Shown one piece after another: positions 60,029 through 64,000 of a DNA stretch of 64,000 nucleotides (position 1 is its first letter; every line of letters begins with the position of its first letter). Source of the DNA: an uncultured Porphyromonadaceae bacterium (lineage in GTDB: Bacteria; Bacteroidota; Bacteroidia; Bacteroidales; Muribaculaceae); contig URSD01000006.1 of NCBI GenBank assembly GCA_900550395.1, forward strand, positions 16,397 through 80,396, given 5' to 3'. Under the pieces are notes generated by a model that did not search any database, was not told the origin of the DNA, and was given only the letters and a program-made list of their open reading frames with translations. Position numbers and translations under genes: made by a program.

Positions 60029-60076
60029 TATCAACCAAAGAAAAGGGAAGCGCGGGACGCGCGAATCCATGATTAA

Positions 60077-60105
60077 CCCCGCGTGGAGCGCAGCGTAACG
60101 CGGGG
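60077..60105. repeat. GC-rich inverted repeat, REP-like
   Basis: CCCCGCGT and ACGCGGGG flank GGAGCGCAGCGTA. A related GCGCGGGACGCGCG lies just upstream. It has no T run and may be a dispersed palindromic element. Confidence 0.5.
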
Positions 60106-60148
60106 CAAAGATGCCCTATGCGGCCGAGCCCGGGAGGGGCGGGCTAAA

Positions 60149-60183
60149 ACTCCTCACTCCTCACTCCTCACTCCTCACTCTTC
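60149..60183 (+). repeat. Heptamer tandem repeat ACTCCTC (4 perfect copies plus one variant)
   Basis: Four perfect ACTCCTC units are followed by ACTCTTC and then ACTGAGC. Located about 60 bases upstream of the thrS -7 box, so copy number could alter spacing to upstream sites. Confidence 0.8.
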
Positions 60184-60242
60184 ACTGAGCGAAGCGCAAT
60201 AAAATAATCCCCCAAAACTCATGATTTTCCAAAAATTATGCG

Positions 60243-60250
60243 TATCTTTG
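60243..60250 (+). promoter_or_regulatory. -7 box (TATCTTTG) of the thrS-infC-rpmI-rplT operon
   Basis: TATCTTTG, 68 bases before the thrS ATG. The leader is too short for a T-box and shows no strong hairpin. Confidence 0.6.
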
Positions 60251-60318
60251 CGCGTGATTTTTGGCCGATTTGCGCGTTTGTGACGTCAAGCGGCTGATTT
60301 CTAACGCTTTAAACGAAT

Positions 60319-62256
60319 ATGATAAACATCACGTTTCCAGACAATAGCGTCAAGGCTTTTGAGGCCGGTGTGACGCCTCTGCAGGTGGCCGAATCGCTCA
60401 GCCCGCAGCTGGCTAAGGAAGTGCTCGCTGCAAGTGTCGACGGGCAGGAGTGGGATCTGTCTCGCCCCATCGAGGCCGATGCCTCGCTCCGTCTCTACAA
60501 ATGGGACGACCCCGAGGGTAAGCACGCATTCTGGCACTCGTCGGCCCACCTTCTCGCCGAGGCCCTTCAGGAGCTTTTCCCCGGCGTCAAGTTCGGTATC
60601 GGTCCGGCTATTGAGAATGGGTTCTACTACGACATCGACCCCAACGGCCATAATATCACCGCGGCCGATTTCCCCGCAATAGAGAAGAAGATGCTTGAGC
60701 TTGCACGCACCAAGCACCCCATCGTGCGTCAGGAGATAAGCAAGGCCGATGCCCTGAAGATGTTCGGCGAGCGCGGCGAGGAGTATAAGTGCGAGCTTAT
60801 CAGCGAACTTGAGGACGGCAAAATCACCACCTACACGCAAGGCGCCTTCACCGATCTCTGCCGCGGTCCGCATCTTCCCGACACAGCGCCCATCAAGGCC
60901 GTCAAGATAATAGCTCTCGCAGGTGCCTACTGGCGCGGCGACGCTACCCGCCATCAGCTTGTACGCGTATATGGCATCACGTTCCCCAAACAGAAGATGC
61001 TCGACGAGTACAACACTCTGATGGAGGAAGCCAAGAAGCGCGACCACCGCAAGCTCGGCAAGGAGATGGAACTCTTCGCTTTCTCTGCCAACGTAGGCGC
61101 AGGTCTGCCCCTGTGGCTCCCGAAAGGCGCCGCACTCCGCGACCGTCTGGAGCAGTTCCTCCGCAAGATTCAGAAACGCTACGGTTATCTTCAGGTCATA
61201 ACCCCGCATATAGGCAACAAGAATCTTTATGTCACTTCCGGCCACTATGCCAAGTATGGCAAGGATTCTTTCCAGCCCATCCATACCCCGGAGGAGGGCG
61301 AGGAATATCTGCTGAAGCCTATGAACTGCCCGCATCACTGCGAGATATACCGCAGCTATCCGCGTTCCTACCGCGACCTGCCGCTGCGTCTTGCCGAGTT
61401 CGGCACCGTTTACCGCTACGAGCAGAGTGGCGAGCTCCACGGACTGACGCGAGTGCGCGGCTTTACGCAGGACGATGCCCACATCTTCTGCGCCCCCGAG
61501 CAGATCAAGGATGAGTTCCTCAAGGTGATGGACATCATCTTCTACATCTTCAACGCTCTGAAATTCGACAACTTCGAGGCTCAGATCTCGCTGCGCGACC
61601 CCAACAACAAGGAGAAATACATCGGCAGCGACGAAAACTGGCACCTCGCCGAGCAGGCTATCATCGACGCCTGCGCCGAAAAGGGCCTTCAGGCCCGCGT
61701 GGAACTCGGCGAAGCCGCATTCTATGGCCCGAAACTCGACTTCATGGTTAAGGACGCCATCGGCCGCCGCTGGCAGCTCGGCACCATCCAGGTCGACTAT
61801 AACCTCCCCGAGCGCTTCCAGCTGGAATACACCGGCGCCGACAATCAGAAGCACCGTCCGGTCATGATACACCGCGCGCCTTTCGGCTCTATGGAGCGTT
61901 TCGTCGCCGTGCTGCTCGAGCACACCGCCGGCCATCTTCCTCTCTGGCTCGCGCCGGAGCAGGTGGCAATTCTGCCCATCAGCGAGAAGTTCAACGACTA
62001 TGCACGCGAGGTCGCACGTCAGCTCGACGAAGCCGACATCCGTGCCACCGTCGACGACCGCAACGAGAAAATCGGCCGCAAGATACGCGACAATCAGCTC
62101 CGCCGCATGCCCTACATGCTCATCGTCGGCGAAAAAGAGCAGGAAAATGGCGAAGTCAGCGTAAGAAAATCGGGCGAAGGTGACCTTGGTTCGATGAAAA
62201 TCGCTACCTTTGCAGAAAATTTGACTCGTGAGGTCAAACAAATGATACAACAATAA
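60319..62256 (+). CDS. thrS: Threonyl-tRNA synthetase
   Basis: Charges tRNA(Thr). The 645 residues have the usual order: TGS domain at 1-62 (MINITFPDNSVKAFEAGVTP), editing domain with HSSAHLLAEAL (HxxxH site), and class II catalytic core with MNCPHHCEIY (zinc Cys), motif 2 FGTVYRYEQSGELHGLTRVRGFTQDDAHIF and motif 3 PFGSMERFVAVLLEH. The C-terminal anticodon-binding domain begins near 545 (PLWLAPEQVAILPISEKF). It is the first gene of a conserved translation operon and ends 9 bases before infC. Confidence 0.98.
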   Translation: MINITFPDNSVKAFEAGVTPLQVAESLSPQLAKEVLAASVDGQEWDLSRPIEADASLRLYKWDDPEGKHAFWHSSAHLLAEALQELFPGVKFGIGPAIENGFYYDIDPNGHNITAADFPAIEKKMLELARTKHPIVRQEISKADALKMFGERGEEYKCELISELEDGKITTYTQGAFTDLCRGPHLPDTAPIKAVKIIALAGAYWRGDATRHQLVRVYGITFPKQKMLDEYNTLMEEAKKRDHRKLGKEMELFAFSANVGAGLPLWLPKGAALRDRLEQFLRKIQKRYGYLQVITPHIGNKNLYVTSGHYAKYGKDSFQPIHTPEEGEEYLLKPMNCPHHCEIYRSYPRSYRDLPLRLAEFGTVYRYEQSGELHGLTRVRGFTQDDAHIFCAPEQIKDEFLKVMDIIFYIFNALKFDNFEAQISLRDPNNKEKYIGSDENWHLAEQAIIDACAEKGLQARVELGEAAFYGPKLDFMVKDAIGRRWQLGTIQVDYNLPERFQLEYTGADNQKHRPVMIHRAPFGSMERFVAVLLEHTAGHLPLWLAPEQVAILPISEKFNDYAREVARQLDEADIRATVDDRNEKIGRKIRDNQLRRMPYMLIVGEKEQENGEVSVRKSGEGDLGSMKIATFAENLTREVKQMIQQ

Positions 62257-62265
62257 AACCCCTGA

Positions 62266-62877
62266 ATGGAGAAAAAACCTTTCCGTCCCGCACCGCGCCC
62301 CATGGCGCCCAAACGCCCGGCAGGCGCGGCCAATGGCCCTCGCGGGCCAAGGCGTCCGCCCGAACGTAACGCCTATCCCAACAATATCAACGAGCACATC
62401 CGCGCACGCGAGGTGCGACTTGTTGGCGACAACGTCACCCCGGGCATATACTCCATTCAGGAAGCTCAGAAGATAGCCGACGAGCTCGAACTTGACCTGG
62501 TGGAAATCTCCGCACAGGTTGAGCCGCCCGTCTGCAAGGTTCTGGACTACCAGAAGTACCTCTATCAGCAGAAGAAAAAAGCCAAGGAAATCAAAGCCAA
62601 GGCCACGAAGGTGGTGGTGAAGGAGATTCGTTTCGGACCTCAGACCGATGAGCATGACTACAACTTCAAGCTCAAGCATGCTGTCGGCTTCCTCCAGGAA
62701 GGCGCTAAGGTCAAGGCCTACGTGTTCTTCAAGGGCCGTTCCATCCTCTTCAAGGAGCAGGGCGAAGTGCTCCTGCTGCGTTTCGCCAACGACCTCGAGG
62801 AATACGGCAAGGTAGAACAGATGCCGCAGCTCGAAGGCAAGCGCATGATTATCATGCTCACGCCCAAGAAAAAGTAA
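62266..62877 (+). CDS. infC: Translation initiation factor IF-3
   Basis: Keeps 30S subunits free and checks start-codon pairing with initiator tRNA. The 203-residue protein has a basic, proline-rich extension (MEKKPFRPAPRPMAPKRP) before the conserved NEHIRAREVRLVGDN start. Next are the linker (YQQKKKAKEIKAKATKV) and the C-terminal domain with KEIRFGPQTDEHDYNFKLKHA. It uses a normal ATG start, unlike the AUU of E. coli infC, so the E. coli autocontrol by rare start codon is not expected. The initiator tRNA gene in the same window is at 21252. Confidence 0.97.
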   Translation: MEKKPFRPAPRPMAPKRPAGAANGPRGPRRPPERNAYPNNINEHIRAREVRLVGDNVTPGIYSIQEAQKIADELELDLVEISAQVEPPVCKVLDYQKYLYQQKKKAKEIKAKATKVVVKEIRFGPQTDEHDYNFKLKHAVGFLQEGAKVKAYVFFKGRSILFKEQGEVLLLRFANDLEEYGKVEQMPQLEGKRMIIMLTPKKK

Positions 62878-62951
62878 AAAACAATGGTCTTCGTGGCCGC
62901 GGGTCGGCCACACAGCATCATTCATGAATTAACCAACATAAAGTAAAACAA

Positions 62952-63149
62952 ATGCCCAAGATTAAGACTAACTCCGGTTCCAAAAAGAGGTTCGCCCTTA
63001 CCGGATCAGGAAAAATCAAACGTAAACACGCTTTCAAGAGCCACATCTTGACCAAAAAGTCCAAGAAGCAGAAGCGCAACCTCACTCACTTCGGTCTTGT
63101 GGACAATCGTGACGAAAGCCGCGTTAAGGAGCTGCTCGGCCTGAAGTAA
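62952..63149 (+). CDS. rpmI: Large ribosomal subunit protein bL35
   Basis: Basic 65-residue ribosomal protein. KTNSGSKKRFALTGSGKIKR is the conserved start of bL35. It follows infC in the standard infC-rpmI-rplT order. Confidence 0.97.
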   Translation: MPKIKTNSGSKKRFALTGSGKIKRKHAFKSHILTKKSKKQKRNLTHFGLVDNRDESRVKELLGLK

Positions 63150-63278
63150 GCGCCGATGCCTTCACAGGGGACACTTCAGCCCCGCAATTAATTCGTGATT
63201 TTTTAATTCTTTCTATCAACCGAGTGTTCCGGCACAAAAGAGCAAAACAGCCGCCGGCGCTCAAAACCATTAAAGAAC

Positions 63279-63629
63279 ATGCCAAGATCAGTCAACCACG
63301 TCGCTTCGCGTGCACGTCGTAAGAAAGTCCTCAAACTCACCCGCGGCTACTTCGGCTGCCGCCGCAACGTCTGGACCGTAGCAAAAAACACCTGGGAAAA
63401 AGGTCTGACCTACGCCTACCGCGACCGCAAGGACAAAAAGCGCAACTTCCGTTCTCTCTGGATTCAGCGCATCAATGCAGCTGCTCGTCTGGAGGACCTC
63501 AGCTACAGCAAGCTCATGGGTCTTATCCACAAGGCAGGCATCGAGATCAACCGCAAGGTGCTCGCCGACCTCGCCCTCAACAATCCCGCCGCTTTCAAGG
63601 CTATTGTCGACAAGGTGAAGAACGCCTGA
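63279..63629 (+). CDS. rplT: Large ribosomal subunit protein bL20
   Basis: A 116-residue 23S rRNA-binding assembly protein. PRSVNHVASRARRKKVLKLT and GYFGCRRNVWTVAKN are the hallmark N-terminal sequences; the C-terminal globular domain (INAAARLEDLSYSKLMGLIH) follows. In E. coli L20 represses its own operon by binding mRNA; the 129-base gap before this gene could carry such a site, but I cannot identify one. Last gene of the operon, followed by a terminator. Confidence 0.98.
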   Translation: MPRSVNHVASRARRKKVLKLTRGYFGCRRNVWTVAKNTWEKGLTYAYRDRKDKKRNFRSLWIQRINAAARLEDLSYSKLMGLIHKAGIEINRKVLADLALNNPAAFKAIVDKVKNA

Positions 63630-63680
63630 ACAACGCTTTAGCGACACACTGAGGACAGTACCTCTGTCCCGCAAACACAG

Positions 63681-63714
63681 CCCCGTTGCCTTCCCGGCAG
63701 CGGGGTTTGTTATT
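63681..63714 (+). terminator. Rho-independent terminator of the thrS-rplT operon
   Basis: CCCCGTTGCC pairs with GGCAGCGGGG (one G-T wobble), loop TTCCC, followed by TTTGTTATT. Confidence 0.85.
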
Positions 63715-63760
63715 CTCTGCCTGCCCATCGGGTGCGGCAAGCTCGGAGCGTTTGCGTCGA

Positions 63761-63801
63761 TTTATAGGGTTTATAAGACTTATTGGACTTATAGGGCTTA
63801 T
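63761..63801 (+). repeat. Degenerate 12-14-base repeat (TTTATAGGGTTTATAAGACTT-type)
   Basis: Units TTTATAGGG, TTTATAAGACTTATTGGAC, TTATAGGGCTTAT. It shares TAGGGTTTATA exactly with 43686-43696. Confidence 0.6.
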
Positions 63802-63886
63802 CCCTCGCCTAAAATTTTTTTCACCAAAATGCAATTTTTTTCTAACTATCCCTCAGTGAGTTATCCTCGATTTTAACATTTATTAG

Positions 63887-63921
63887 CTATGAAATGAACC
63901 GGGGGGTGGTTCATTTCATAG
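63887..63921. promoter_or_regulatory. Perfect 14-base inverted repeat overlapping the -33 region of the last gene, possible operator
   Basis: CTATGAAATGAACC and GGTTCATTTCATAG are separated by GGGGGGT. The right arm ends 22 bases before the TAACTTTG box, where the -33 element would lie. No T run, so it is not a terminator. Confidence 0.5.
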
Positions 63922-63943
63922 TCCCAAGGGGTATTTCGTGTTG

Positions 63944-63951
63944 TAACTTTG
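63944..63951 (+). promoter_or_regulatory. -7 box (TAACTTTG) of the partial gene at the window edge
   Basis: TAACTTTG, 8 bases before the ATG at 63960, so the transcript would have little or no leader. Confidence 0.6.
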
Positions 63952-63959
63952 CAGCATCA

Positions 63960-64000
63960 TGAAACATTCAAGCACATATCCCTTCCGCCGCTGGTACCGC
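63960..64000 (+). CDS. Start of an unidentified gene, cut by the window edge
   Basis: Only MKHSSTYPFRRWYR is visible after a good promoter box. The basic start does not look like a signal peptide yet. The family cannot be assigned. Confidence 0.5.

Larger units (their letters stand above)
59978..60318. other. 341-base gene-free region with repeats ahead of thrS
   Basis: Contains no gene I can support. In order it holds a CTAAACTATAAAC word shared with 43690-43702, a GC-rich region with inverted repeat CCCCGCGT/ACGCGGGG, a tandem array of ACTCCTC units and the thrS promoter box TATCTTTG. Confidence 0.7.
63630..63959. other. 330-base gene-free region at the right end
   Basis: No gene seen. 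It contains the rplT terminator, a degenerate TTATAGGGCTTAT repeat, an AT-rich stretch, a 14-base inverted repeat and the promoter of the partial gene at the edge. Confidence 0.7.

Noticed and set aside
60149..60183. CRISPR-like array
   Set aside because: Units are 7-base head-to-tail copies without spacers and no cas genes are present, so it is a simple tandem repeat.
60301..62925. 874-codon open frame on the minus strand across thrS and infC
   Set aside because: It is antisense to two certain genes, has no recognisable motif, and long antisense frames are expected in GC-rich coding DNA.

Overview
The window is about 64 kb of GC-rich chromosome from a member of the Bacteroidota, most likely order Bacteroidales. 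A gut Muribaculaceae-like genome would fit, but that family call is inference. The evidence for Bacteroidota is consistent. Many genes are preceded by the lineage-specific -7 promoter box TAnnTTTG rather than a sigma70 -10 box, and strong Shine-Dalgarno sites are largely absent. There is a GT3-type (UDP-glucose) glycogen synthase, a TonB-dependent receptor with a carboxypeptidase-like N-terminal domain, DUF3244 and DUF4923 proteins, a TPR-membrane-HTH regulator, a T9SS-like C-terminal domain and a Rho factor with a long disordered insert. Anaerobic life is suggested by two oxygen-independent ribonucleotide reductases: class III nrdDG and a B12-dependent class II enzyme.

Layout. 0-3 kb: end of a helicase-TPR protein, then NAD synthetase. 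3-9 kb: a complete tripartite RND efflux operon (TolC, adaptor, pump) ending in a small PII-like PG0541-family protein. 9-14.2 kb, minus strand: a secreted adhesin-like protein, a cell-wall amidase, and the purine pair hpt-adk. 14.3-20.1 kb, minus strand: nrdD-nrdG, a lipid A phosphoethanolamine transferase and an Omp85-like barrel. 20.2-25.7 kb: polyprenyl-phosphate glycosyltransferase, initiator tRNA, aroC-ybaK, a TetR regulator, a second amidase and an MlaD-like lipid-transport protein. 25.9-29.9 kb: dnaA followed directly by nrdJ. 30-37 kb: a glycogen/alpha-glucan block with malQ converging on glgP-glgA across a perfect 23-bp hairpin. 37-38.6 kb: small maintenance genes (tag, flavin reductase, MmcQ).

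38.6-42.5 kb is an AT-richer accessory block: outer-membrane barrel, lipoprotein with an apparently frame-shifted start, small DUF3244 protein, and a membrane-anchored TPR/HTH regulator. 42.5-50.9 kb: CDF metal transporter, Dabb protein, an asymmetric ABC-F protein, a short aspartokinase, a Crp/Fnr regulator, a TonB-dependent receptor and a secreted hydrolase. 51-57 kb: rho, then the operon ftsE-DUF4923-ktrB-ktrA. 57-64 kb: a second (Uup-like) ABC-F protein, a lipoprotein, a DUF486 membrane protein, and the translation operon thrS-infC-rpmI-rplT. The first codons of another gene lie at the right edge.

Most of the window is conserved housekeeping sequence. I did not find a CRISPR array, transposon, prophage or classical defence island. 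The points most worth a second look are the ABC-F protein with one degenerate ATP site, the frame-shifted homopolymer at a lipoprotein start inside the accessory block, the PII-like partner of the efflux pump, predicted leaderless promoters, the shortened aspartokinase, the AT-hook-like motif in Rho, and a small family of intergenic repeats.
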